A stretch of 64,000 nucleotides of DNA from Amanita rubescens (Eukaryota > Basidiomycota > Agaricomycetes > Agaricales > Amanitaceae). Both the position numbers and the translations under genes were made by a program. The notes beneath the pieces are model-generated. The model was not told the DNA's origin and searched no databases. It saw nothing but the letters and a program-made list of their open reading frames with translations. Position 1 is the first letter of the stretch. Every line of letters starts with the position of its first letter. Below, in pieces: positions 10,742 to 21,745 of this stretch. The stretch is taken from contig WION01000048.1 of the NCBI GenBank assembly GCA_015039365.1, positions 1 to 64,000 on the forward strand, read 5' to 3'.

Positions 10742-11715
10742 ATGATCATTCCCAGCCGGCCCTCGTCTCCCTCTCCTTCCTTGGATGTTCCTCAATTGCG
10801 TCGGCATTCACGATATTACCTGCCCAATGGCAATGTCATTTTCCGAGTGAGTCTCTAGCAAGGGATGTTGCTTAGGACTATTGGTTAACCCCAATGTTGG
10901 CGTAAAATCCAATTTACGTCAACATTGGGGTTAACCATTAAATCTCAGGTGTCCATCACTCGTATCGTACAATCGGAGTACGTGCGAGGCGGTGCCACTT
11001 GGGGAGTCCTAAGCAAATGCCCTTTTTGGCGACATCTTGCCATCTGTTTGCTAAACGGTGCCTTGTGTCTTTTGTCTTTGTGGAACAGGTTGCCGATGTC
11101 TTATTCAGGGTCACGGACGAGCCGTTGCGCTCCAATTCGAAAGCATTCGCCAGGCAGTTCTTACCCAACCATATCCCATTTGGTACCTGCGTTGGTACCG
11201 ATGACGCGCCCATTGTTATCGACGGCGTCGAACCGTACGAGTTCGACCGCTTTCTGGGCGTCATATGTCCACCGTGCGTGACATGTCACATCCAATCTTT
11301 ATCTACGTCTAACGTTCGTCGCAGGTTCCACCGCCACGGGTCTTCTTTCTTCGCTGATTATGGCCTTACGGAATGGCTTATGGTCCTTGACCTCGCTGAC
11401 CTCTGGGGATTCTATGCCATATACAACTATGCCCTCCATCACATCATAACCATGAACATGACACATCCTTTAACATATCTTGATATTGCAAGACTCAGTG
11501 AACGCTACCCATTGCCTCTGTCCTGGAGGCTAGAGGCCATCAAACACCTTGTTGGGAGGGAGGAGCCTCTCTCTGTTGAGGAGGCCAAGGATTTAGGTGA
11601 AAACCTTACAGTTTGGGTATTCACAACCAGAGAGATATTAGGTGAGAAAGGGAGACAAAAAGAGGATCTTATTGAATATGTTATCTCTGAAATCTTTGAC
11701 ATGATCATTGACTAG
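10742..11715 (+). CDS. BTB/POZ domain protein inside the receptor-like array
   Basis: Exon 1 starts MIIPSRPSSPSPSLDVPQL and ends YYLPNGNVIFR. A 242-nt intron (10847-11088) follows, long for this genome. Exon 2 begins VADVLFRVTDEPLRSNSKAF, the BTB strand-helix start, and continues to DGVEPYEFDRFLGVICPP. After a third-exon join at about 11271-11325 come WLMVLDLADLWGFYAIYNYA and a helical C-terminus ending FDMIID. This is the same Agaricomycete BTB type as the gene at 6485-7334 but not a close copy. It lies on the plus strand while all flanking array copies are on the minus strand, so it splits copies A and B. Confidence 0.75.
10882..10937. repeat. Near-perfect inverted repeat (hairpin) inside a BTB-gene intron
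   Basis: Arms of 25 bp (10882-10906 and 10913-10937) pair with one mismatch around a 6-nt loop, ATCCAA. Each arm ends outward in GGTTAACC, itself a palindrome. TA dinucleotides flank the structure at 10879-10880 and 10939-10940, as a TA target duplication would. It may be a tiny foldback or MITE remnant, or an RNA hairpin in the intron. Confidence 0.75.
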
Positions 11716-11745
11716 TTAACTTGCCTACCATCCTTTACCTGTCAT

Positions 11746-11783
11746 ACACATATAACCAACACATATAACCCACACATATAACT
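11746..11783. repeat. Three short tandem repeats of ACACATATAACC type
   Basis: Three near-identical 12-nt units just downstream of the BTB stop codon at 11713-11715. They probably lie in its 3' untranslated region. Confidence 0.7.
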
Positions 11784-12007
11784 CATCCTACTATATGCAA
11801 TCACTTGACTCCTCAATTATGTTGTCTACTCTATGCTGTATGTAGTTCTTCAGAAAATGTGATTAATTCATATATACACATGCATGATCCTTGGCTCAAG
11901 ATAACTGAGATGAAATCCAACATCAATTCTAAGATAAATTGCAATAATGACTTCAAAATCATATCATATAACATAAATGGTAACTGTCCACATGATAAAT
12001 GTGCTAT

Positions 12008-13314
12008 TTAAACCTCGGGCACGCCAGTATACTGCCCGGTTTTACTCCAATTCGGGTCTGCATTGTATGTAGTTCCCGTGAGCATCTGGTTCATCGGCGT
12101 AGGCTGTTCCCTCGCTGGCGGGAAAGTCGAAGGGTCGTCAGGATTCTACAAAGATTGCGTCAGCATTTTAAGTCGAGCGGCGACGGCAAAAAGAGATACT
12201 CACGTAAGGTTTGGGAAGCGCGGGCTGATACATTGGTTGCGCAGGAGACGTAGACCAGTTCGACGGAGGCGGCGAAGATAGGACTTCTCGTCCACCCGTC
12301 TGTGCCGACGTATTCGCGATGCGCTGGATGTTGCCGTTGTTGCCCTTCTTATACAATAAGAACGCCAATGCCGCGATGAGCGTCGCTCCGACGACACCCC
12401 CAACGACGCCACCTGCAATCGCGCCAGCATTAGATTTCGACGAGTGAGAAGAACCCGATGTTGATTTCGACGTGGACGCGGAGCCAGTGGCGGACGCGAC
12501 GGCAGACGATTCAGGTCCAACTGGATAAGTGGGGATTGGTTAATTACGCTGCTTGCACTTTGATCCTAGTTAGACGCACCAGCGTTCTCCGCAGCAGAAA
12601 TGCTAAAGCTACCGTTGGTGGCCTAAGTTCATCGGTCAGTTACTGGTTGGAAGCGGTCGAGATTGTCGTTCATACATACCGATACGTTAAGGTAAGCCCA
12701 GTTTGGCACGCTGGTGTCGGCCGGTATAGGTTCCCAATACCTAGAGATTTTGATCAGTGGCGCCGTTGTGGAGTGACGATTTGACTTACACCGTCAAAAA
12801 TACTTGGGAGCAGTTTTGCGTATACGCAGTCCAGCTGGGAGCCCGGGTGAGCTCACGATTTCAAGAGGAAGATCCAACGAGCCGAACGTACCTGAGCCAG
12901 CTCCTATCCTGACAAGCAGCGCACCCTGAGAGTAACGAATAAAAGATTGAAGTGCATTGGCAATTGTTGGCTTGTGCGTTCGACGGACCAAAGTATACGT
13001 CTGAGGCGGGAAGGGGTGGAATGTTGAACCCTGGATAAATCGCAATCGATTTAATTGACGGATCGATGCAGTTATCAAATTAAGCGCTTGCCTTGAGGAT
13101 CACATTGACCAGCTAAAAGTTCAGCGACGTTACAAGGACTTTGGCCCTTTGAGTTAAACATCTACGAGCGGTCAGAGGCGAGGCAGAAGAGGACGACATG
13201 TATGAAAGGAGCGCTCACCCAGTTGAAACCGTTGTCTGTACAGTTCGCAGACTGGGCCTGAGCAACGACGGCTGAGGACGCCGCTAGAACGAGCCAAGAG
13301 GCATAAAGTATCAT
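12008..13314 (-). CDS. Receptor-like array copy B, intact secreted single-pass membrane protein
   Basis: Reference member of the array, eight exons, about 300 residues. Signal peptide MILYASWLVLAASSAVVA is followed by the mature start NCTDNGFNW. Ectodomain exons: MFNSKGQSPCNVAELLAGQC; CQCTSIFYSLLSGCAACQ; WTAYTQNCSQVFLTV; YWEPIPADTSVPNWAYLNVS; ATNGSFSISAAENAG. Exon 7 holds a Ser/Thr-rich stalk (STSKSTSGSSHSSKSNAG) and TM helix IAGGVVGGVVGATLIAALAF, then a Pro-rich tail ending ALPKPY. Exon 8 is NPDDPSTFPPAREQPTPM and ends QYTGVPEV. The intron after exon 2 uses a GC donor (GCAAGC) instead of GT. The layout fits a plasma-membrane sensor or receptor with a short tail and no kinase domain. Function unknown; I recognise the family only as an uncharacterised, expanded one of mushroom fungi. 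Confidence 0.8.
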
Positions 13315-13830
13315 TGCTACGCAGTGGAGGGAGGGAGATAGTGTAACGAGCGTGGACCTGTCCTCCCGAAGGACCTGTGTGCGTGCACGTTATGAGGGGG
13401 AAGATACCCAAGCCAGCGTTTCATTTGAGTTTGATGGGGAAAACGGCCAGTTCGCACAGCACGGCGCCTGCACCGATTTTGCCCTAGTCGTCAGGCGCCC
13501 ATAGACATCAAGGGGTGCCTGCCGTTGGCACCTACGGTCGTACTTCATTTCCCTATCTTACTTCGTCTCACCAGCCTAATGCAGAAGCATTTGCGCTTTG
13601 AATTATGCCTTTCAGTAGTAGATTCAGTAGATTGAGCGGTGATCACCTGATTACTGATCATCAATGATCAAATCGAACACTGACCCTGCCGGCGAGTTCG
13701 GTGCTCCGGGCGCCATCGGATTCCCGGATTCCAGGATAATAATAAAAATAATGGATTCACGATACTATGTACATACATATGTCATGACATCATGATATAT
13801 TACATGGGGAAAGTAAACGACGGGATGGCA
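13315..13830. other. Spacer between array copies B and C
   Basis: About 500 bp with no supported gene. It holds the promoter of copy C's downstream neighbour side and the 3' end of copy C. Confidence 0.4.
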
Positions 13831-14945
13831 TTAATTGAGTTCAGAAGGCTGCATCGGAAGATAAGTACCGTTCAGAGAATCCTGTTGAAAGTGGTCAAAC
13901 AACCATCCTAACACGTGAAATGGAATCGCTTACGCGTCGCTTTTCCGGCTGATACACGGGTTGGGGATAAGTCGTCCCAGTCGAAGTTACAGGGTCAGAC
14001 AAGGAAACATAATGGCTTCTTTTGGGTAATCGGTCAATTACGGTCCTTCTGCGCCGCCTATAGAACCAGAATAACAAGAGCCCGGCAATAGCCAAGGCTG
14101 CGATACATGCCACCACCGCACCGACAATTGGCCCGGTTTTGGATGAATGGGAAGGCATAGAACTTGATCCGGTGACTGAGCGAGAACTCTGTTAAAGACG
14201 TATCGCTACCAAAACACTCTTTAACATACCAACTTTGTAAGCAGCGCTGACGTTGAATGTGCCGTATTCCTGCACGTAATGACCGAATCACCTCTCTGAA
14301 TGACAAAAAATGATTAACGCGCACCGTTACGTTCAGACTTGCGTATGACGGTATAGTTGTGTTTGAAGGTACGGTCCCCATGAAACTAGAGAAAGGGTAG
14401 TCCAAAATATCTGTTATGGATAGCTGAACCCACGTTGACACCGTTGGCCTGCTACAATTTTGCGAAAAATCTGACCAACTGAAATTCGTCAACGATTGAT
14501 CTGCGATGATTTATGACGATACACACTTGAGCCACCCTCTATCCTGGCAAGCAGCACATGCGCTAACCAAGGAATAAAATATTGAGCTGCATTCACAATA
14601 ACTCGTTTGATTGAGCTCTGGGCCATAGTAGATGACTCCCGCGTCAAGAGGAACTAAGGTGACTCCTGAAACCGAGATGCCATCGTATTCGATCGCCCGA
14701 CTTGTGGACCACGAAACTTACCCCCTGGGTTGCAGACGTCTGCTAGCTGTTCAGCAACATAACATGGGCTCTGGCCCTGTGCATTGTACATCTGGGCGCG
14801 CAAGTTCAGCCGACCGATATCCATGCTCATCACCAGAAACACTTACCCAGTTAAAGTCCCTGTCTGTACAATTGGCAGACTCCAAAGTCCGAGCACCTAC
14901 GATAGACACTACAGAGAGAACAAGCCAGAACGCTTGTGTTACCAT
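13831..14945 (-). CDS. Receptor-like array copy C, with a different cytoplasmic tail
   Basis: Signal peptide MVTQAFWLVLSVVSIVGA, mature NCTDRDFNW, then MYNAQGQSPCYVAEQLADVC, CECSSIFYSLVSACAACQ and WSDFSQNCSRPTVS. The membrane helix is IVGAVVACIAALAIAGLLLF followed by a strong stop-transfer block, RRRRR. The tail differs from the other copies. It runs through TTYPQPVYQPEKRR and ends in a short exon, DSLNGTYLPMQPSELN, without the NPDDP motif. The block between exons 4 and 6 is also divergent (TFMGTVPSNTTIPSYASL). An in-frame ATG at 14966 could add seven residues; 14945 matches sibling starts better. All joints appear to keep frame, so I call it a functional but diverged member. Confidence 0.7.
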
Positions 14946-15599
14946 GGTCAGATGGAGGGCAGACATGGGGCATCACCGATGGTAAGGTACAATTATATAC
15001 CATCTACACCCTATCAGCGCCCCGCGCTTCACTTCACGAGTTCACGCGGCACTGCCCCTCTTTGCGGCTATCCAATTTTGGCTCGGTCCCATATGCAATG
15101 ACCGCTTTCTCGTGCTTTGACGATGAGGTTCAGCGGGCATCGTGATCTTGACATCGTTAGACAAGTACTAAAGCCCAGGGCCTTTGTCGGAATACAATAA
15201 TGAGTGGTGAATCAGTGGAAGGACGTTGATTGGTCCCGGTGTTTGACAGATTCGACTGATTGCCGGTGTTCACGGCATCGCTCTCAGGTGCAAAACCTTA
15301 CTCACTGCTTTCAATTTCAATTTGTAACCTTCATTGCAGTTCCATCATCAGTGCTCAGCTTTGAACCGACAGGCTATTCTATGGCCCATGTTGAAGTCAA
15401 CCCTATAATCATGGGCACAATGGGATCATATAGATAAGCGTCCGCTTCTGGATCACCTGTCAACATTCGGACAATAGACAACAAGTAACCCCGAATTGGT
15501 ATGTCATGACACCAAATCGACACAATGCACGTAATAAACGTTCTTTAGCTTATCCCAAATCGGTATATCGGCAACATTGTTGCAAATCCAGGTGTGAAG

Positions 15600-16427
15600 C
15601 CACGGGCGGGGCCGGAGCGAAGTTCGAACCTCTTGGCGGATAAGAGGGGTCGAAGTCGCAAGGCTGCCGCCGACAGGCGATATGGAACACTATTAAACAC
15701 ACAGGGCGAAGCTATGAAACAAGGAGCAGATAATGAAAACATTACCATCCCTGTTGAAGTTGACGACATCTCAACAATGCCACTCAGGACTGCCACCACG
15801 CCTAACCTGACTTCGGAGTCGGATCATTGCCCCTTCATTCTAGCCAGACTCAGCGGCGCTAGACGCTGCATTACCCTCAAATGTATCGTGGACCTGTGTT
15901 CCTCGGTTGATCAAGCATAGAAACTGTCACTCATACTACATGCATTCCGACTCCGGGATAATATTGCGTGTATACCGTCCATCTTATAAACCCTATAAGC
16001 TTGCGATTCGTGGAGGCAAGTAAATCAAGCATATTGGGTCTAATTTCCATCTTGAAATACACAGGAATCAATGATTAAATGATAGAAGTGCACAAGCAAG
16101 AATTCGATTCGTCGTCTCTTGAGCTAGGGTAGGATAACCTGGGCGCGATCGATAGGATGCTGTACCCTGGATCGGTCCCGTTGTACAACCGACGTGGCTG
16201 TCAGAATCCGGCCCTGCCTTGTGAATTGCATGGAAGAGCTAAATCTTTGGAGACGACGCAAGCTTGCTCCTTCCAGCTGAATACCTACAGTGGCTCATGT
16301 TAAGATGGCGGGCAAAACAAGAGTGTCCACTGTGTCGAACTTGCTATCCGTACAGTCCGCTTCGTTGATACCCTGAGCAATGTGATCTAGAACTGCCAAG
16401 GGCGAGCCAGGAGATGCAGTGCACCAT
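15600..16427 (-). pseudogene. Receptor-like array copy D, decayed relic
   Basis: No long frame, but exon fragments occur in the right order and orientation. Exon 1: ATG at 16427, a hydrophobic start (MVHCISWLALGSS), then, after a frame break, INEADCTDSKFDTV. Exon 2: VFSWKEQACVVSKDLALPC, which lines up with VFNSKSQSPCLVAEDLATVC of copy E. Exon 3: CLCTSII, then a stop, then SLIPVYFQD-like sequence near 16040-16100. Exon 4: WTVYTQYY near 15975, against WTAYTQNC in copy B. Exon 6: HDTFEGNAASSAAESG near 15845-15890. Frame breaks, stops and lost cysteines show it is dead. Its left boundary is uncertain. Confidence 0.75.
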
Positions 16428-16967
16428 GATTTCATAAGAGGGAATGCATTGAGTTTGATGCAGTTCGGCAAGCACTATGTAATTTCGGTTTTACACCGCT
16501 ACGAGTTTAGAGCAGGGACCGGGCTAAATATTTCGCTAAACGGCATATGCTAATTATGAACATGCTGAATTCGTGTATATCATGCTGATGCGATGATGAG
16601 CATCGTATTCCCAAAGCAGAACTACTCGTATTCAGGAGATTGCATTGAGTGATAAGTATTGTCTACAAAGTACATACTATATACGTGGTTTCTCTAGGCG
16701 TCGCGGACCAAGTTACCCTGATGGTAATCTGAGCCCTAAGTCCGAGTCGTAGTAAAAATCTCTCGAGTCAATCTCTCGCTATTCTACCACTCCTGGTCAA
16801 AGAAAAGCAAATAGAAAGAACTCAATGAGATTCTAAAAATGTAGTACAGGATGTCATTAACGTTCGTAAGTCTTGTTCTGCGTCGATGAAGTAAGATGGA
16901 CATTGGATAACCGTAAACTGAACCGTTGTGGTAAAAATGGTGACAGATCCGCATATGGAGATAGCGC
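16428..16967. other. Spacer between relic D and array copy E
   Basis: About 540 bp, AT-rich, with no supported gene. Confidence 0.4.
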
Positions 16968-18271
16968 TTAGGATGGCTCAGCGAAACCAGGATATTCTTG
17001 CCGCAGATCTGGGCGTGAGGCGCTGCTTTGGTACGCAATCCCCATTTTCGGGTAAGTGGCGGGGTTATCAGGGTCCTATAGCAAACGAGTCCAAGTCAGC
17101 ATCCGAAGTTGGACCCCAGCAGTCAAAAAAATGCTCACGTAAAGTACCATAGGCTGATCCGGCGAATGCAATGTCGTAGATATTGTCGGTGGAGGGGGAG
17201 ATGTCGTGGACGGAGGGAACGGAGGAGGTGACGTCCCATATAGTGGTCCTTCGCTTGTCTCTGACATCCTTGCGGCCCTGCGTTTGGCGGCCTTGCGCTT
17301 CTTATTGAACCAGTACAGAATTCCCCCGACGATGATCGAAGCTCCGATGATGCTTCCGACGACAGCACCTGCGATAGTTCCGGGGCTAGCTTTAGAGTGA
17401 GAAGAGGATTTTGACGTGGATGTGGATCCTGTGGTCCCGGCCCCAGCAGTGGCAGACCCAGGGGAGATCGATTCAGGTCCACCTGTATATGTTGATATTT
17501 TGTTAATCGTATAAATGTCTAGGTTCTAACAAGCCGTACGCACTAGCATTAGACGCTGCGTCAAGGTTAAAAGAATTGTTGGAGGCCTACGTTCATCATT
17601 CGAATGATTTTGGAAGGAGACAAGATTGTCATTGACACATACCGACACATTTAGGTAAGCCCAGTGTGGCACACTAGTGTAGGATGGTATATTGGCGGGG
17701 TACCTATATAATTTATTACATAGCTGTCATACAACGATGATAGAACTCACACTGTCAAGAAAACTTGGGTTGTGCAATTTTGGATGTATTGTGTCCACCT
17801 GAAAAACACGATAATCAATTACCGCAGGTAAGTCGAAAGAAATCGAACACACGGTATCCAGCTCCCATCCTGACAGGCAGCACATGCTGAGATTAATGAG
17901 TAAAAGACCGAAGTGCAATGGCAATTATTGTTTTGGTCTTCACTGGGACCACCGTAAGACCCGCCAGGACTAAGAGGATAAAGCGTGAAGCCTAAGTGGG
18001 TCACCGTTTGCTCAACCCGCAAACCAATATGGCTATCAGAAAGGCACCGCACCGTTTCGATCACACACGGTCGCTAAATCCTCGGCAACAAGACAAGGAC
18101 TCTGGGACTTTGAGTTAAAAACCTTAAGGTTATCGATAGTAAGCTAGGTACGATCGACACAACAACTGCGCTCACCCAATTGTAAGTAGGTATATCCGTA
18201 CAATTTGCATTGGCGCTTTGAGCAACAGCGGCTGGAACTGCCGCGAGAGCAAGAAAGAAGACGTAAAACAT
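16968..18271 (-). CDS. Receptor-like array copy E, intact
   Basis: Eight exons. Signal peptide MFYVFFLALAAVPAAVA, then NCTDIPTYNW; VFNSKSQSPCLVAEDLATVC; CHCTSVFYSLISACAACQ; WTQYIQNCTTQVFLTV; YPANIPSYTSVPHWAYLNVS; ASNNSFNLDAASNAS. The stalk is STSTSKSSSHSKASPG and the TM helix IAGAVVGSIIGASIIVGGIL, followed by the basic block NKKRKAAKRRAARM. The tail is rich in Pro/Ser/Thr (YGTSPPPFPPSTTSPPPP). The last exon is DPDNPATYPKMGIAYQS and ends GFAEPS. An in-frame ATG at 18280 would add three residues. All conserved cysteines are present. Confidence 0.8.
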
Positions 18272-19357
18272 TATGGCCATATACGAAGCGGAGGGAGGAA
18301 GGACCCGACCGCTGGGGGGGCACTGTGGTCGTGGAAGGAGGTCAACACGAGCCGAAAGTTCGCTCACATTTTGATGGAACACCTTTTGTTATTGGCGCCC
18401 ATTTGAAGTAATCCTAAGACCGTATTAGCCACGCTTAGGTACATGAGTCATGACAGCTTAGGCTACTACGAGCATGTGCACCCTAGTAGTCCATCTTTGT
18501 GAGCATTCTGACCATCGATGATGATGATCCCAGGCCCAATGCAGTGCTCTGATAGAACATGTACCTGACACTGACAGAACTCAGAAGTGTATCGTGTAAC
18601 ATGTAACAATGGACGTTAAATTGAACGTTGAACAATATGAAATCCCGAAAGCAGTGACTTGCATTCAAAACGTTGAACGTAATAATACGATGCATGCATT
18701 TGCTGCATTGAATGATTGATCCGACCCTGGTTGTAGGAAGCCGGTCTTGAAATGGCAGAGCTGGGTCCGGTTCCGCAGCTGAGAGATACATGGCACAATT
18801 GGCAGTGAATAATCAGCTTTGAAATCATCTAGACCAACTCAGCAGGCAGCCTATGATAATATGTTGAGGTAGGCCGAGGATCTAGAACTATACTATGGAC
18901 GCGCCGAGTCACCGCTTTGTGTAAAGATAGTAGGGAAAAAGTATACAAATATAGCTAGACCAGTCCAATTATAGCCCTGTATAGCCTTGTTTCTCCACTC
19001 CTTCCCTGAAATTTGCGCCCTCGGATCAATTTATCAATACCAGCGCGCCGTGCGGCGCTGTGCTAAGTAAATTCGAATTCATACTAATGTCGAAATTTAC
19101 CCGTGTGCCAAAGATCTCTATGTGTGACTCCTAGCATATTACGATATGTCGCATGCAGGAACTGAAATACTCTGGAATAATAGTGGCAGATTTCAACATC
19201 AACGTTTGACATTCGTATAAAACCTTGTTGCGCGGTCGACGAGCTAGGTACATATACTCGGATAGTAATAGACATGAACTCAAAGTAACCTTAAGCTATC
19301 GTAGTCCGTTGTAAGATAAATGTTATCGATTCACGTAATGAAATTAATGAATTGAAT
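18272..19357. other. Spacer between array copies E and F
   Basis: About 1.1 kb with no supported gene and no family fragments that I could recognise. Confidence 0.4.
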
Positions 19358-20642
19358 TTATGTTGGCTCAGCATAACCAGCATACCCTTGAGGCTGGTCC
19401 GGGGATGAACCTATCTGTCCAAAGATGGCGTCCGGATGAGTTGTGGGGTCGTCAGGATTCTATAGCAATCTGTGTCAGCATCCCGCGTAGAACGATGCTG
19501 GTCAAAGTGCTCACATAATATTTTAGAGGTTGATGTTCTGATAAAGGTGGAGGAGACGTCCCGGGTGAACTCAACGGAGGGGATGACACTGTGGGCAAAC
19601 TCAATGGGGACGCCCTTGTTGGTTGGTTCATCGATTCCGTGTTTCCAGCATCGGGAATGGCGTTGATACCAGTGCCGCTGCTTTTTGCGCCACCTATAGA
19701 GCGCGTACAGAAGTGCTGCAATAAGCAGCGCTCCGAGGACGGATCCGACGACTGTGCCTGCGATGCCTCCGGCGCTGAGTTTGGACGAGTGAGATTTTGA
19801 TCCTGCGGTTGCACTCGTGGCGGCTGTCCACGTAGAAAAGTGGGAATGTTGTCAATCTGATTGTCTGTACTTTGATTCTAGCCATACGTACCAGCACGGG
19901 ATGCCGCGGCGGGATCGAAAGTATTATTAGTAGCCTGCGTTCATCGCTTGAACGATTGTTGGAACGGGCCAGATACATCCGTACTCACAGTGACATCAAG
20001 AAAAGCCCAGCGTGGCACAACGGTGTCTGACGGTATTGTATCCGGATACCTAAAGAATTCGTTAAACGTGGCGATTATGCGGCGATAATAAAGCTCACAC
20101 TGTCAAATAAATCGCGGTTGAGCAGTTTTGGTGGTAATCAGGCCACCTGAAAACACGATAAGCAATTCTACCGGTTAAGTTAGAGAAATCGAGCATACGT
20201 TATCCAGGTTCCAAATTGACAAGCAGCACATGCTGAGATTAATGAGTAAAAGATCGAAGTACAATAGCATTTTTTATTGCTTTGATCCACCGTCGGGCCA
20301 TTGTAGGGGCCATTGTAGGAGCCATTGGGAGTAATAGGCGGAAGCGTGAAGCCTGGACGATTCACCATCTGTTTAACTTGTCGATCAATATAGCTATCAG
20401 AATGGCGCCGCACCGTTTGCATCGCATGTATTAGCTAGGTCCTCAACGACGGCACAAGGACTCTGCCCTTTCGTGTTGTACACCTACGAGGGATGGTCGG
20501 TGAGCTACTAGTATGTGCGATTGACAACAAAACCGCTCACCCAACCGTACGTGGGTAAATCCGTACAATTTGCATTTTCGCTTTGAGCAAGGACAGCTGG
20601 CAGTATCGCGAGAACAAGCCAGGAGCTGGAGACGTAATGCAT
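19358..20642 (-). CDS. Receptor-like array copy F, with one probable frameshift after the TM helix
   Basis: Signal peptide MHYVSSSWLVLAILPAVLA, then NCTDLPTYGW; VYNTKGQSPCAVVEDLANTC; a loop with duplicated NGPYNGP; CYCTSIFYSLISACAACQ; WPDYHQNCSTAIYLTV; YPDTIPSDTVVPRWAFLDVT; ATNNTFDPAAASRAG. The TM helix is IAGTVVGSVLGALLIAALLY. Just after it, a run of five A (coding strand; 19682-19686) shifts frame by +1. With four A the tail reads KSSGTGINAIPDAGNTESMN and continues to SPPPLSEHQPLKYY, matching copy E's Pro-rich tail. The last exon is NPDDPTTHPDAIFGQ and ends GYAEPT. It is functional if the homopolymer call is wrong. Confidence 0.72.
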
Positions 20643-21745
20643 CTTGGCTTTTACGGAGCGGAGGCGAGGAGGAGCGCAAGCCTAAGCGCTTAACCTGCGG
20701 AGGATGGAGTTAAGCAAGGTTTTATTACGACCCGATGCTTCATTTATCATTTTGACACGGTAAGAACATTTTCGGCTTAGTCTTGTGCGCCCATGACAGT
20801 GCCAGTGTGGCCACGGCAGCTGTTACGGCAGCCGGGCAGCGAGTGTTGGAGAACTACGCAGCATGCTGTCCTATTTGTGCGCTGATCATCAATCGTGATT
20901 AACATCCCACGGTGCCGAACGCCGTGCCGACTGCTCCAGGAGCCAGTATGGGCGCAAGCGATGAACTTGAAACTAAAGAGTGAACCACAGGAGCATCGCC
21001 TCGGCATTAGCTGCCGACTATGTCCTGAGATAGTGGCGCTGATCCGGCTCCGAACGTCGAATGCGAAAGCCATATTTAGAAAGCTTGAAAGTTTGATCGG
21101 CAGCCGATGTACCAGGCAATAGCACTTCATTCAGCCGTTATTACAGCTAAGTCCAGAACGATAGGCCCCTCCCCTGAAAAATCCACACGCAGCGGGGCCT
21201 GAATTTCAAGTCCGACAAGCCTGACATGATTACATCATCAGCTACCACATCACAGCGGAACATGCTAACCTGTATCCTGCTCTCCAGGTGCATCTGGGGG
21301 GTACTTGCGACGAGAGATAAGTTTGTCCACAAGTCTTTCATCATACACGACGTCTTGGACGGGCCACGGCCTTGGTAGCCATATTGGCACGTGATCTAAT
21401 ATTTGAACTCAGCCGAGTCAGCCCTTAGCCGACTCTGTGTGTGTTTGTCTTGGCCTATCGTTCTGGATTTAGCTGTAATCGAGCGTTGCGTCCGTGCCTT
21501 TCTAGGTTGGTAGACCTGGAATTATATTTTCTTTTCATTTTGCTTAATACACAGTAATAGGAGTCTTCTGGGCCGTGGCTTAAACCATCTCAGTCCCGTC
21601 GACGCCTTCTTCACTGCTTGATACAACAACTTCTCCACATATCCATATATTCCTAAGGATGATTTAAAAAACACAACTAGTCTACCTGAAATGGCCACTT
21701 CTCTAAAAGAAGGATGCTTTTAATGACACACATCTACAATTCAAA
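20643..21745. other. Spacer between array copies F and G
   Basis: About 1.1 kb with no supported gene. Confidence 0.4.

Noticed and set aside
10925..11281. Plus-strand open frame across the BTB gene's intron
   Set aside because: It reads the BTB exon in the wrong frame and starts inside the inverted repeat.
15595..15660. GTTCGAAC word resembling a tRNA B box
   Set aside because: No A box, no acceptor stem and no cloverleaf could be drawn on either strand; it lies in the relic of array copy D.
19060..19280. Additional array relic between copies E and F
   Set aside because: I could not match any exon motif (CTD, GQSPC, CAACQ, WA-L) in order on either strand.
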